A stretch of 64,000 nucleotides of DNA from Phenylobacterium sp. SCN 70-31 (GTDB taxonomy: Bacteria; Pseudomonadota; Alphaproteobacteria; Caulobacterales; Caulobacteraceae): positions 28,075-92,074 of the forward strand of contig NZ_MEEX01000015.1 of the NCBI RefSeq assembly GCF_001724605.1. The letters run 5' to 3'. A model generated the notes under the pieces. The model was not told the DNA's origin. It ran no database searches and saw nothing but the letters and a program-made list of their open reading frames with translations. The number at the start of each line of letters is the position of its first letter. Position 1 is the first letter of the stretch. A program made the position numbers and the translations under genes. Shown here piece after piece: positions 1 to 8,553 of this stretch.

Positions 1-437
1 GACATGACCACGCGTCCCAGCGCGATCTGACCCGACGTCTCCATGGCCCTGCGAATGACGGCGAACGGCTCCTCGGCGAGCTTGCCGTCCGGAGCGAGGT
101 AGTAGGGATTGTCCCAGTAGATCCGGTCGATGTCGGCCGCCGGCACGAAGCGCTCGATATCGATGGTGCGGGTGCTTTCCAGCTTGACCGATCGGATCTC
201 CTCGTCGGTCAGAAGAACGTACTCGCCCTTCGACACCTCGTAGCCCTTGACCAGGCTGGACCGTTCGACCGGCCCGGTGTCGGGGTCGGTGGTGATCATC
301 CGAATCCGGTTGTTGGTCTCGGGATTGATCAGGTTGAAGTGGACGTCGCCCCCCGCGCTGGTGGCGGTGTAGAGCGCCACGGGACAGGTGACGAGCGACA
401 GTTTCAGGTGGCCCTGCCAGGTCGGGCGATACGCCAT
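1..437 (-). CDS. ku: Ku-type DNA end-binding protein, N-terminal part
   Basis: Bacterial Ku binds double-strand DNA ends as a homodimer and recruits LigD for non-homologous end joining. The visible 145 residues begin MAYRPTWQGHLKLSLVTCPV and contain the family's typical N-terminal stretches (CPVALYTAT, FNLINPETNNRIRM, KGYEVSKGEYVLL and YYLAPDGK). The ATG at 435-437 is the natural start, because it gives the usual short Ku N-terminus. The C-terminal half lies beyond the left edge, so completeness cannot be judged. The gene is divergent from ligD, with a small conserved gene between them, the common Ku/LigD arrangement in alphaproteobacteria. The family call is based on recognised sequence; the role is inferred from the family and the neighbouring ligD. 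Confidence 0.92.
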   Translation of the reverse strand, partial: MAYRPTWQGHLKLSLVTCPVALYTATSAGGDVHFNLINPETNNRIRMITTDPDTGPVERSSLVKGYEVSKGEYVLLTDEEIRSVKLESTRTIDIERFVPAADIDRIYWDNPYYLAPDGKLAEEPFAVIRRAMETSGQIALGRVVM

Positions 438-499
438 GTCGATATCCCTTCGGGCCCTCGCCCGACCGACTCAACGGACGTCCGGCCGATTCGTTCGGC

Positions 500-742
500 C
501 TATTCGCAGGAGCGGGTCTCGCCGGTGTCGAGGTCGATCCGGAAGCAGCGCTCGCCCCCGTCCTCCAGATTGCGCACGATGACGCTCAGGTCGTCGCTCC
601 CGTCGACGGCCGGATGACAGGTCTCGACGTAGGCGATCGCGGCGGCCTCGAACGAGGTCTCCTCGACGATCCGCGAAGGGCCGCCGGCGAGCCGCGGGTG
701 AACGCGGAAGGATCGTGGGGGGCTTTCCGTGGCCTGCGGCAT
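500..742 (-). CDS. small conserved protein (DUF5961-like) between ku and ligD
   Basis: An 80-residue acidic protein reads [16 protein letters not shown], then a core with [20 protein letters not shown] sequence (here [17 protein letters not shown]), then a C-terminal [14 protein letters not shown]. This resembles the short alphaproteobacterial family I know as DUF5961; that assignment is from memory and not checked. The ATG at 740-742 is chosen because the longer reading upstream runs antiparallel through the start of ligD. No catalytic motif or membrane segment is visible. It reads in the same direction as ku, so it may be co-transcribed with it. Its role is unknown; a link to end joining rests only on position. 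Confidence 0.65.
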   Translation of the reverse strand: MPQATESPPRSFRVHPRLAGGPSRIVEETSFEAAAIAYVETCHPAVDGSDDLSVIVRNLEDGGERCFRIDLDTGETRSCE

Positions 743-869
743 GTCGGGCTCTCCTGACGCAGGATCAACGCACCGGCCGCCGAAAGGATTCATCGCGGCG
801 CCCACGCCGGGCTGGATCGGCCGGGCGACCCGTTCGTTCAACACTCCGAAACCGAGTGGGATACAGGCG

Positions 870-3428
870 ATGGCCGCGACCAAGCTCGCCAGATACCGGA
901 AGATGCGGGACTTCTCGCAGACGGCCGAGCCGTCGGGGGACAGCGGTCGGGTGTCCGCGTCCGCGGCCCTGCGCTTCGTGATCCAGAAGCACGCCGCCAG
1001 CCATATGCATTTCGACCTGCGTCTTGAGCACGAGGGGACCTTCCGCTCCTGGGCGGTGCCCAAGGGGCCGTCCCTCGACCCCAAGGTCCGCCGCATGGCG
1101 ATGGAGGTGGAGGACCATCCTCTCGACTACGGCGACTTCGAAGGCGTGATCCCCAAGGGCCAGTATGGCGGGGGCACGGTGATGCTCTGGGATCGGGGCT
1201 ACTGGGCGCCGGAGGCGGGCTTCGAGGCCATCGGCCGGGCCCTCGACAAGGGCGAGCTGAAGTTCGTCATGGAGGGCGAGCGGATGCACGGCTCCTGGGT
1301 CCTCGTGCGGCTGAAGGGCGGCCGCGCCGCGTCGCCGAAGGCCGCCTGGCTGCTGATCAAGCATCGCGACGCGGGCGCGGCGGAGGGGGACGACGCTGCC
1401 CCGTCAGACGACGACCGCTCGGTGGCGTCGGGCCGCACCATGGCCCAGATCGCCGCGGGCAAGGGCAGGGCGGCCAAGCCGTTCATGACCGTCGAGGGGA
1501 CGGCGCCCGACGCACTTCCCGACGCGTCTCGGAGCGCCCGCCGGCCGGAACCGCCCGCGTTCATCGTCCCCCAGCTCACCAAGCCGGTGGCGGCGCCGCC
1601 GGCCGGCCCGGGGTGGGCGCACGAGATCAAGTTCGACGGCTACCGCATGCAACTCCGCACCTTCGGCGGCAAAGCGATGCTGCTCAGCCGCAAGGGACTG
1701 GACTGGTCCGCGACGTTTCCCGAGATCGCGGCGGCCGGCGCAAGGCTCGGAGACGGCGTGATCGACGGGGAGGTGGTGGCGCTCAATCGCGCCGGAGCGC
1801 CGGACTTCGCCGCCCTGCAGGCCGCCATATCCGAGGCGAAGACGGGCGATCTCGTATTCTTCGCCTTCGACCAGATGTTCTCGGGGTCGGAGGACCTCCG
1901 GCCTCTGCCGCTGGCGGCGCGCAAGGCGCGGCTGCGGGCCCATATCGAGGACGCCCCGGCCAACATCCGCTACGTGGATCATTTCACCGCCGCGGGGGAC
2001 GCCGTGTTGCAGTCGGCCTGCCGGATGGATCTCGAGGGGATCATCTCGAAGCGGCTCGACGCGCCCTATCGGTCCGGGCGCAGCGAAACCTGGACCAAGT
2101 CCAAGTGCCGGGCCGGCCACGAGGTGGTGATCGGCGGCTACGCCACCACCGGCGGCGCGTTCCGCTCGCTCATCGCCGGCGTCTACAGGGACGGCGAACT
2201 GATCCACATCGGGCGGATCGGTACGGGCTTCGGCCGAGACAAGGTCCGGCGCCTGTGGCCGAAGCTGAAAGCGCTGGAGACCGACGCCAGCCCCTTCTCC
2301 GGACGTGGTGCGCCGCGCAAGACGGCGGGGGTCCACTGGGTGCGTCCCCACCTGGTGGCCGAGATCGAGTACGCCGGCTTCACCGCCGAGGGGCGCATCC
2401 GGCAGGCGTCGTTCAAGGGCTTGCGCGAAGACAAGCCGGCGGCCGAGGTGGAGGCCGAGACCCCGGCCCCGGCCGCAACCCCGGCCGTCGCCGTCGCGCC
2501 CTCGCCGCGGGGTTCATCTGAGATGAGGGGTTCATCCCAGGTGATGGGCCTGACGATCTCCAACGCGGACAAGGCTCTCTGGCCCGCCGCGGCGGACGAA
2601 CCGCCGGTCACCAAGCTGGACCTGGCGCGATACTACGAGGCGGTCGGCGAATGGATGCTGCCTCACCTGAGGGGACGTCCCTGTTCCATCGTTCGGGCGC
2701 CCGATGGGGTCGACGGGGCGCAGCGGTTCTTCCAGCGCCACGCCGGCAAGGGCCAGTCGTCGCTGATCACGGCGGTGGAGATCGGACCGGATCGCAAGCC
2801 CTACATCCAGTTCGACCGGGTCGAGGCGCTGGTGGCCGCGGCCCAGATCGGCGCCCTCGAACTCCACCCGTGGAACAACGCGCCCTTTGCGCCCGAGCAG
2901 CCCGGTCGGCTGGTGTTCGATCTCGATCCGGCCCCCGATGTCGCCTTCGAGGCCGTCATCGCGGCCGCCCGGGAAGTCCGGGATCGCCTGGACAGGCTCG
3001 GCCTGGTGGGCTTCTGCAAGACCACGGGCGGCAAGGGCCTTCACGTGGTCACCCCGATCAAGGCGGAGGGGATCGGTTGGGACGCCGCCAAGGCGTTCGC
3101 CCGGGATGTCTGCCGGGCCATGGCGGCCGACTCGCCCGACCGCTTCCTGATCCGCATGGCCAAGAAGGATCGCGGCGGCCGCATCTTCCTCGACTACCTG
3201 CGCAACGACCGCATGGCGACGGCGGTGGGGCCGCTTTCCCCACGGGCCTGGTCCGGCGCGCCCGTCTCGATGCCGATCAACTGGAGCCAGGTGAGGACGG
3301 GGCTCGATCCGGCCCGGTTCACGTTGCGCACCGCCCCGGCCCTGATCGGCAAGTCCACGGCCTGGCGGGACTATCGCGCCGGCGAGCGACCGTTGGCGGC
3401 CGCGATCGCGCGGCTGGCGAAGACCTAG
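870..3428 (+). CDS. ligD: multifunctional ATP-dependent DNA ligase LigD
   Basis: LigD trims, fills and seals DNA ends held by Ku. The 852-residue product shows the order phosphoesterase, ligase, polymerase. Residues about 30-150 carry the 3'-phosphoesterase signature ([38 protein letters not shown]). The ligase begins near residue 240 with the adenylation motif EIKFDGYR, whose nucleophilic lysine is about residue 254. The primase-polymerase domain follows ([29 protein letters not shown] with its metal-binding aspartates, [13 protein letters not shown]). This is the Pseudomonas-type order, not the mycobacterial Pol-PE-Lig order. ATG 870 is preferred over upstream starts because family homology begins there. 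It is divergent from ku, so both halves of an NHEJ system are present. Confidence 0.95.
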   Translation: MAATKLARYRKMRDFSQTAEPSGDSGRVSASAALRFVIQKHAASHMHFDLRLEHEGTFRSWAVPKGPSLDPKVRRMAMEVEDHPLDYGDFEGVIPKGQYGGGTVMLWDRGYWAPEAGFEAIGRALDKGELKFVMEGERMHGSWVLVRLKGGRAASPKAAWLLIKHRDAGAAEGDDAAPSDDDRSVASGRTMAQIAAGKGRAAKPFMTVEGTAPDALPDASRSARRPEPPAFIVPQLTKPVAAPPAGPGWAHEIKFDGYRMQLRTFGGKAMLLSRKGLDWSATFPEIAAAGARLGDGVIDGEVVALNRAGAPDFAALQAAISEAKTGDLVFFAFDQMFSGSEDLRPLPLAARKARLRAHIEDAPANIRYVDHFTAAGDAVLQSACRMDLEGIISKRLDAPYRSGRSETWTKSKCRAGHEVVIGGYATTGGAFRSLIAGVYRDGELIHIGRIGTGFGRDKVRRLWPKLKALETDASPFSGRGAPRKTAGVHWVRPHLVAEIEYAGFTAEGRIRQASFKGLREDKPAAEVEAETPAPAATPAVAVAPSPRGSSEMRGSSQVMGLTISNADKALWPAAADEPPVTKLDLARYYEAVGEWMLPHLRGRPCSIVRAPDGVDGAQRFFQRHAGKGQSSLITAVEIGPDRKPYIQFDRVEALVAAAQIGALELHPWNNAPFAPEQPGRLVFDLDPAPDVAFEAVIAAAREVRDRLDRLGLVGFCKTTGGKGLHVVTPIKAEGIGWDAAKAFARDVCRAMAADSPDRFLIRMAKKDRGGRIFLDYLRNDRMATAVGPLSPRAWSGAPVSMPINWSQVRTGLDPARFTLRTAPALIGKSTAWRDYRAGERPLAAAIARLAKT

Positions 3429-3434
3429 GGCGAC

Positions 3435-3463
3435 CGCCCCGCGCCGGGTCATGGCGCGGGGCG
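3435..3463. terminator. GC-rich hairpin between convergent ligD and TonB receptor genes
   Basis: An 11-bp perfect stem (CGCCCCGCGCC with its complement) closes a 7-nt loop in the 40-bp gap between two converging stop codons. There is no strong T-run on either side, so it may work as a bidirectional pause or terminator stem only. Confidence 0.5.
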
Positions 3464-3468
3464 GGGCC

Positions 3469-5736
3469 TCAACGGCGTTCGCCGCCCCAGGCGTAGGCTG
3501 CGGTGAGCCGCACCTCGCGCTTGTCGCCCCAGACCGAGCGGTTGGTGTCGCGGATGGCCTCGTAGGTCCTGTCGAACAGGTTCTCGGCCGACAGCTCCAG
3601 GCGCCAGGCGTCGTTCGTGGCGCCGACCGCGCCGCGGGCGAGGCTGATGTTCGAAGCCTTCACCTGGTTGTTGAAGTTGATGAAGCCGGTGAATCCGCCG
3701 CGCTCGGCGCGGTAGGAAAGCGCGGCGAAGGCCCGCCAATCCCCGGCGACGGGCCGTTCCCAGTAGAGCTGGCCGGTGATCATCCACTCGGGGATGTTCT
3801 CGATGGTGAGGCCCTTGTAGGGACCGCTCTTCACCTCGCCCTGGATCCAGTTCACCGCGAGCGTTCCCGACAGCAGCGAGCCGTCAGACCAGCTCTGCGA
3901 GCCCGAGGCCTCGAAGTCGACGCCATAACTCTCGGCCGACCCGGCGTTGTTCCGGTAGGAGCGGGCCACGAGGTCGGGCCCGAAGTCCACGAGGCCCACA
4001 AGCAGCTTGCCGTAGCGGTTGTAGAAGCCGCTGGCGGCGAAGGCGACGCGTCCCACTTCCCACTTGGCGCCCGCCTCGTAGGCCGTGGCCGTCTCCTGGC
4101 CGAAGGTCGGCGGGATGCCCAGGTCGAAGACCGAATTGCCGTTGAAGCCGCCGGCCCGTTGTCCCCGGGCCACGGACGCGAACACGCGGAAGGTGGGGCT
4201 CACCGCGTAGCGCAGCGCCAGCGACGGGGTGAAGCTCTTGAAGGTGTCCTCGATCAACGCCCGCCCTTCGGTGCAGGCGGCGCCGAGGGCCGGCGCCTGG
4301 AACGGCGTCTGGTAGGGGCAGGCGACGGCGCCCGACATCCGGCGCACCACGTAGCTGTCGAAGTCCTTTTCGGATTCGCCGTACCGCAGCCCCACATCGA
4401 CGGTGAAGGCCTCGGTGACTCGCGCGTTCACGGCGGCGAAGACCCCCCAGGTCTTCTCCTTCTCGATGGAGACCGTGTTGTTGTTGAGGGCGGGGCTGGG
4501 CGCGAGGTTGGTCGCCGAAACCGTCCGGCCGTCGCTGAGGACGAACGAGCGCGATTCCTTGCTGACGACGTTGGCGCCCACCTGGATGTCGACACGGTCG
4601 CTGAGCGAGGTCTCGTAGCGCAGGTCTTCGCTGTAGATTTCGGTGCGGTCGTAGAAGATCAGGACGCACGACAGCGTGCCGCACGAGGCCGGGAAGGCCG
4701 GTCCGAATCCGGGGGCCGAGCGGTCGGCGTCCTGAGACCAGTTGGTGTCGCGCAACCGGTAGAGCGACGTCGAGGTGATCCGCCCCTTGCCGGTGTCGTA
4801 GCGGATCTCGGTCAGCCAGTTGTTGAGGTCGCGGTTGACGTCGTTCGACGCGTTGTTGGCGTACAGGAACGGGCCGTCCGTGTCGGCCGGGAAGACCTGG
4901 GCCGGCGGCAGGGTGCGGTCGTTCACCTGGCTGGTGGTGTTGACGAAGTTCGAGGTCGAGCGCTCGTCCGAGCGATCGTACACTGAGAAGACCGACAGGG
5001 CGTCGGTGGGCGTCCACTGGGCCGAGACGCGGAAACCCTGATACTTCTCGCGATCGCCATAGTCCTGGGTGAAGCGATTGTAGAAGAAGCCCTTGTCCTT
5101 ATCGACGACCTGGGCGCCGACGCGGACGGCGAAGGTGTCGGTGAGCGGAAGGTTGCCGATGACGTCGATCGCCGTGCGCTCGATCTTGGGCGAGTAGGTT
5201 GTCCGGACCATGAAGCCGGGCTCGGCGCGGGGCCGGACGCTGATGGCCTGCATCACGCCCCCCACCGCGTTCACGCCGTACAGCGACCCCTGGGGGCCGC
5301 GGATCACTTCGACCCGCTGGAGGTCGAAGAGGTCTGCCCGCGTGTAGACCCGGCCGCCCAGGTTGCCGCCGGTGATGCTGGCGCCGTCGCGCAGGACGGC
5401 GACCGGCGAGTCGGCGTTGTTGGTCCGTGTGGTGCCCGCGCCCGCGCCGCGGATGTTGTTCTCGGCGTTGATCGTGCGCGCGTTGGCCAGGCCGACGCCG
5501 GGCAGCATGTAGGACAGGTCGGCGACGTCCTTGACCCCGCCGCGCTGCCGCAGCGCGTCGGCGGTCACGGCGCTGACGGCGGCGGGGACGTCGCGCAGCG
5601 CTTCCTCGCGCCGGCGGGCGGTCACCACCAGTTCCTCGATATCCGACGCGCCGGCCTGCGCCATCGCATGGCCGGCGACGGGCGTGGCCAGGATCGCGGC
5701 CAGCGTCGCGGTCCCGAGAAGCCGGGTCTTGTTCAT
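3469..5736 (-). CDS. TonB-dependent outer-membrane receptor
   Basis: This 755-residue receptor should import a substrate across the outer membrane with energy from TonB-ExbBD. Start ATG 5734-5736 has a strong GGGGGAGGA ribosome site and gives a clean signal peptide (MNKTRLLGTATLAAILATPVAGHAMAQ). A TonB-box-like IEELVVTARRREE follows, then a plug domain with VIRGPQGSLYGVNAVGGV and a long beta-barrel rich in alternating aromatic residues. The C-terminus ends AYAWGGERR. The plug resembles receptors often annotated for siderophore or complex organic ligands, but the ligand cannot be read from sequence. The gene is divergent from a serine hydrolase, and the two share the GntR-type operator at 5787-5803, so they are probably induced together. 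Confidence 0.92.
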   Translation of the reverse strand: MNKTRLLGTATLAAILATPVAGHAMAQAGASDIEELVVTARRREEALRDVPAAVSAVTADALRQRGGVKDVADLSYMLPGVGLANARTINAENNIRGAGAGTTRTNNADSPVAVLRDGASITGGNLGGRVYTRADLFDLQRVEVIRGPQGSLYGVNAVGGVMQAISVRPRAEPGFMVRTTYSPKIERTAIDVIGNLPLTDTFAVRVGAQVVDKDKGFFYNRFTQDYGDREKYQGFRVSAQWTPTDALSVFSVYDRSDERSTSNFVNTTSQVNDRTLPPAQVFPADTDGPFLYANNASNDVNRDLNNWLTEIRYDTGKGRITSTSLYRLRDTNWSQDADRSAPGFGPAFPASCGTLSCVLIFYDRTEIYSEDLRYETSLSDRVDIQVGANVVSKESRSFVLSDGRTVSATNLAPSPALNNNTVSIEKEKTWGVFAAVNARVTEAFTVDVGLRYGESEKDFDSYVVRRMSGAVACPYQTPFQAPALGAACTEGRALIEDTFKSFTPSLALRYAVSPTFRVFASVARGQRAGGFNGNSVFDLGIPPTFGQETATAYEAGAKWEVGRVAFAASGFYNRYGKLLVGLVDFGPDLVARSYRNNAGSAESYGVDFEASGSQSWSDGSLLSGTLAVNWIQGEVKSGPYKGLTIENIPEWMITGQLYWERPVAGDWRAFAALSYRAERGGFTGFINFNNQVKASNISLARGAVGATNDAWRLELSAENLFDRTYEAIRDTNRSVWGDKREVRLTAAYAWGGERR

Positions 5737-5786
5737 GTGCGTCCTCCCCCTTGACTTTCGGGAAGGCGTAGGTGCTTGCTGACGCA

Positions 5787-5803
5787 TTGTCAATAATCTA
5801 CAA
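5787..5803. promoter_or_regulatory. GntR-type operator, copy A
   Basis: TTGTCAATAATCTACAA is an imperfect palindrome (TTGT-N9-ACAA) in the 85-bp divergent gap between the TonB receptor and the serine hydrolase. Four similar elements lie at 8486, 8520, 12826 and 13892. On the plus strand it would cover a plausible -10 (TACAAA at 5799, 17 nt after TTGCTG). On the minus strand it contains TTGACA as a possible -35. A bound repressor could therefore block both directions. Assignment to the local GntR proteins is inference. Confidence 0.7.
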
Positions 5804-5821
5804 AATTGGGACGGAGGCGGC

Positions 5822-7102
5822 ATGAGGGGGATCGTGAGGCGCTCGGTGCTGGCGGCTGCGGCGTTTGCGCCGGCGGCGGGCGCGCGGGCGCAGCCACGCT
5901 TCCAGGATGTCGATTCGCTTCTGGAGCGCCTCGTGGCCGAGGGGTGGGTGGCGGGGGCGGCGATCCGGGTGGCCCGCCGTGGCGAGGTGCTCTACCGCCG
6001 CGCCCTCGGCTTGGCCGACATCGACCGCGGCGCGCCTCTGACCGACGATGCGATCTACCGCGCCTATTCGATGACGAAGCCGGTGGCGGCGGTCGCGATG
6101 CTGCAACTCGCCGAAGACGGGCGTCTCGACCTCGATGCGCCGATCGCGAAGCTCGTCCCGGAACTGGCCCACCTCGATGTGCTCCGCGAGCCCGCCGCCG
6201 GGCTGGCCGATGTGCGCCCGGCGACTCAGCCGGTGACCGTCCGGCGCCTGCTCACCCATACGGCCGGGTTCACCAACAACTGGAGCGGCGGTCCCGTGGC
6301 GGCGCGCTACGCGGACCTGGGGCTGGTCGGCGGGACGTGGTTTCGCGCGGGCGGTCCTGGCGGGCTGTCGGACTTCGCCGCGCGGCTGGCGCAGGCGCCC
6401 CTCGTGTCCGAGCCGGGGCGGCGATGGGTCTACAGCCTGGCCTTCGACCTGTGCGGCCTGGTGGTCGAACGCGCCACGGGCCGCAGCTTCGGCGAGCATC
6501 TGCAACGCCGGGTGTTCGAGCCCCTGGGCATGACCGACACCGGCTTCCATGTTCCTCCGGAGTCTGCGGCGCGCCTGGCCTCGGTCTACGGACGCAAGGA
6601 CGGCCGGCTGACGCTGCACGAAGCCGCCGAGGGATCGCCGTTCCTCTCGCCGCCGCGGGCCGAATCCGGCGCCTCGGGGCTGGTCACCACACTGGAGGAC
6701 TACGGCCGGTTCGCCGACATGATCGCGGGTGGGGGACGGCGGGGCGACGCCGTGGTGCTGCAGGCCGAAAGCGTCCGGCAGATGACGACGGCGCAGGTTC
6801 CAGCCGCGGTCCTGGGTGATGCGCTCGTCCGCTTTTCCGCGGTCGGCTCCGGGGCCTCCGGCGCGGGCCTGGGCTTCGGGTTGGGCGGTTCCGTGGTGAC
6901 CGCCCCCGGCTCGGCAGGGGCGCCCGGCCGGAAGGGCGACTATTCCTGGGGCGGCGCGGCCAGCACCACCTTCTTCGCCTCGCCCGATCTCGGCCTCTCG
7001 GCGGTCCTCATGACCCAGCTTTTCCCTTCGGGCCAGATTCCGCTGCACGACCGCCTGAAGGCCGCCGTGTTCGCCGACCTCGGCCTCCCGGCCGCGGCGT
7101 GA
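5822..7102 (+). CDS. secreted serine hydrolase of the beta-lactamase/esterase family
   Basis: This 426-residue protein belongs to the class C beta-lactamase-like serine hydrolases, a group that includes many esterases. It has the SxxK motif S83-M-T-K86 and the second-tyrosine motif Y204-S-L near the expected spacing. The N-terminus (MRGIVRRSVLAAAAFAPAAGARAQ) looks like a signal peptide with an Arg pair, so export to the periphery is likely. Start ATG 5822 follows a GGACGGAGG ribosome site. It is divergent from a TonB receptor and 127 bp upstream of an MFS carrier in the same direction. This suggests that an ester or amide substrate is imported, cleaved, and the product moved inward. The true substrate is unknown. 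Confidence 0.85.
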   Translation: MRGIVRRSVLAAAAFAPAAGARAQPRFQDVDSLLERLVAEGWVAGAAIRVARRGEVLYRRALGLADIDRGAPLTDDAIYRAYSMTKPVAAVAMLQLAEDGRLDLDAPIAKLVPELAHLDVLREPAAGLADVRPATQPVTVRRLLTHTAGFTNNWSGGPVAARYADLGLVGGTWFRAGGPGGLSDFAARLAQAPLVSEPGRRWVYSLAFDLCGLVVERATGRSFGEHLQRRVFEPLGMTDTGFHVPPESAARLASVYGRKDGRLTLHEAAEGSPFLSPPRAESGASGLVTTLEDYGRFADMIAGGGRRGDAVVLQAESVRQMTTAQVPAAVLGDALVRFSAVGSGASGAGLGFGLGGSVVTAPGSAGAPGRKGDYSWGGAASTTFFASPDLGLSAVLMTQLFPSGQIPLHDRLKAAVFADLGLPAAA

Positions 7103-7229
7103 GGCGCGCGGCCGGCCACGCCTCCCCGAGAGCCTGGGGTCGCCGCGGTCGCGAGCCGGCGGCGGCGACCCCGTCCTTTCGCGCCACCCTTCCAGCCCCG
7201 GCTGGGATTGCACGGGACACCGCAACGGC

Positions 7230-8474
7230 ATGACTTCGACGACCCGCCAGACGGGCCTGACCCCGCTTCCGCTCTTCCTGTTCCTGATGTTCCTGACCTC
7301 GACGGCCAACATGGCCGACCGCCAGGTCATCGGGATCGTGGCCGAGCAGATCAAGCTGGAGTTCGGGCTCAGCGACACGATGCTCAGCCTGATCAGCGGC
7401 ACGGCCTTCGCCCTGGTGTATCCGCCGCTGGGCCTGCCGCTGGCCTGGCTGGCGGACCGTCGGAACCGCCGCAATCTTCTGGTGGGCTGTCTCAGCTTCT
7501 GGAGCGCGGCGACGGTCGCCTGCGGGTTCGCGCCCGGCTTCTGGACCCTGTTCCTCGCCCGGATGGGGGTAGCGGTGGGCGAGGCGGGATACGCCCCCTG
7601 CACCCACTCGCTGATCGCCGACTACACGTCGGCCGAGCGCCGTGCGCGGGCGTTCTCGGTCCTGCTCCTGGGCATCTCGGCCGGCGGCCTCTTCGCCTCC
7701 GTCGTCGGGGGCTTCGCGGCCGAGCACTACGGTTGGCGCGCCGCCTTCGTGGCTGTGGGCCTGCCGGGGTTCCTCACCGCCATCGCGATCCTCTGGTTCG
7801 TGAAGGAGCCGCTCCGACAGCAGGCCCATGTGGCGCCGCCGCCCGCGTTGCAGACGCTGAAGCGCCTCCTGTCGACGCCGGCCTTCACCTTCTGCATCAC
7901 GGGATCGGCGGTCCACCTGATGGTGACCTACGCCAAGGCCGCGTGGGCGGTGGCGTTCTTCATGCGCGTCCACGGGCTCAGCGTCAGCGAGGCGGCGATC
8001 CTCGTCGGCTCGGTGGGCGCGGTGGCCGGGGCGATCGGAACCGTCGCGGGCGGGATCATCGGCGACCGGCTGGCCGTGATCGATCGCCGCTGGCTGGCCT
8101 GGTGGCCGGCGATCACGGTCCTGCTGGGCTTCGCGGTCGGGGCGCCGGCGTTCCTGACGGGGAACCTGTTATTCGCCGTCGCGGGGGTCTCGGTGGCGGT
8201 GTTCCTGAACGCGCTCTACCAGCCGTCCACCTACGCCCTGGTGCAGACCGTCGCCCAGCCGCGCGAGCGGGCCACGGCGGCGGCGCTGATGATCTTCATC
8301 CAGAACATCACCGGCCTGGGCCTGGGCCCGCTGCTCACCGGACTGCTCAGCGACCGCCTGGCCCCGGTCTACGGCGTGCAGTCGCTGGGCTACGCCCTGG
8401 CGGCGGTGTTCGGGCTGAACATCGTGGCGGCGGTTCTCTACGTCTTCTCCGGCCGGGCGTTCGGGCGGGGGTGA
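7230..8474 (+). CDS. MFS transporter (Spinster-like)
   Basis: A 414-residue inner-membrane carrier with about 12 hydrophobic segments. The N-terminal half carries the MFS A-motif region (LAWLADRRNRRNLLVG) and the opening TANMADRQVIGIVAEQIK typical of alphaproteobacterial Spinster-type members. The C-terminal half includes QPRERATAAALMIFIQNITGLGLGPLLTGLLSDR. It follows the serine hydrolase in the same direction and has no 17-bp operator of its own in the 127-bp gap, so it is probably co-transcribed from the promoter at operator A. It probably moves the hydrolase product or a related organic acid; the direction of transport cannot be told. Confidence 0.87.
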   Translation: MTSTTRQTGLTPLPLFLFLMFLTSTANMADRQVIGIVAEQIKLEFGLSDTMLSLISGTAFALVYPPLGLPLAWLADRRNRRNLLVGCLSFWSAATVACGFAPGFWTLFLARMGVAVGEAGYAPCTHSLIADYTSAERRARAFSVLLLGISAGGLFASVVGGFAAEHYGWRAAFVAVGLPGFLTAIAILWFVKEPLRQQAHVAPPPALQTLKRLLSTPAFTFCITGSAVHLMVTYAKAAWAVAFFMRVHGLSVSEAAILVGSVGAVAGAIGTVAGGIIGDRLAVIDRRWLAWWPAITVLLGFAVGAPAFLTGNLLFAVAGVSVAVFLNALYQPSTYALVQTVAQPRERATAAALMIFIQNITGLGLGPLLTGLLSDRLAPVYGVQSLGYALAAVFGLNIVAAVLYVFSGRAFGRG

Positions 8475-8485
8475 TCGACGGGTGG

Positions 8486-8502
8486 ATGTCGATCATCGAC
8501 AT
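8486..8502. promoter_or_regulatory. GntR-type operator, copy B1 (perfect palindrome)
   Basis: ATGTCGATCATCGACAT is a perfect 8+1+8 palindrome placed 18 bp upstream of a second copy. It is the most symmetrical member of the five-site set. It abuts a candidate -35 (TTGACC at 8502-8507) of the downstream receptor gene. Confidence 0.65.
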
Positions 8503-8519
8503 TGACCCTCTGCGCTTCA

Positions 8520-8536
8520 TTGTCATTAATTTACAA
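8520..8536. promoter_or_regulatory. GntR-type operator, copy B2, over a promoter
   Basis: TTGTCATTAATTTACAA lies 17 bp upstream of the second TonB receptor start. With TTGACC at 8502-8507 and a 17-nt spacer, ATTAAT at 8525-8530 inside this element is a plausible -10. B1 and B2 would together cover the -35/-10 region, as expected for repression. Confidence 0.7.
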
Positions 8537-8553
8537 AAATCAGGGAGGGCAGG

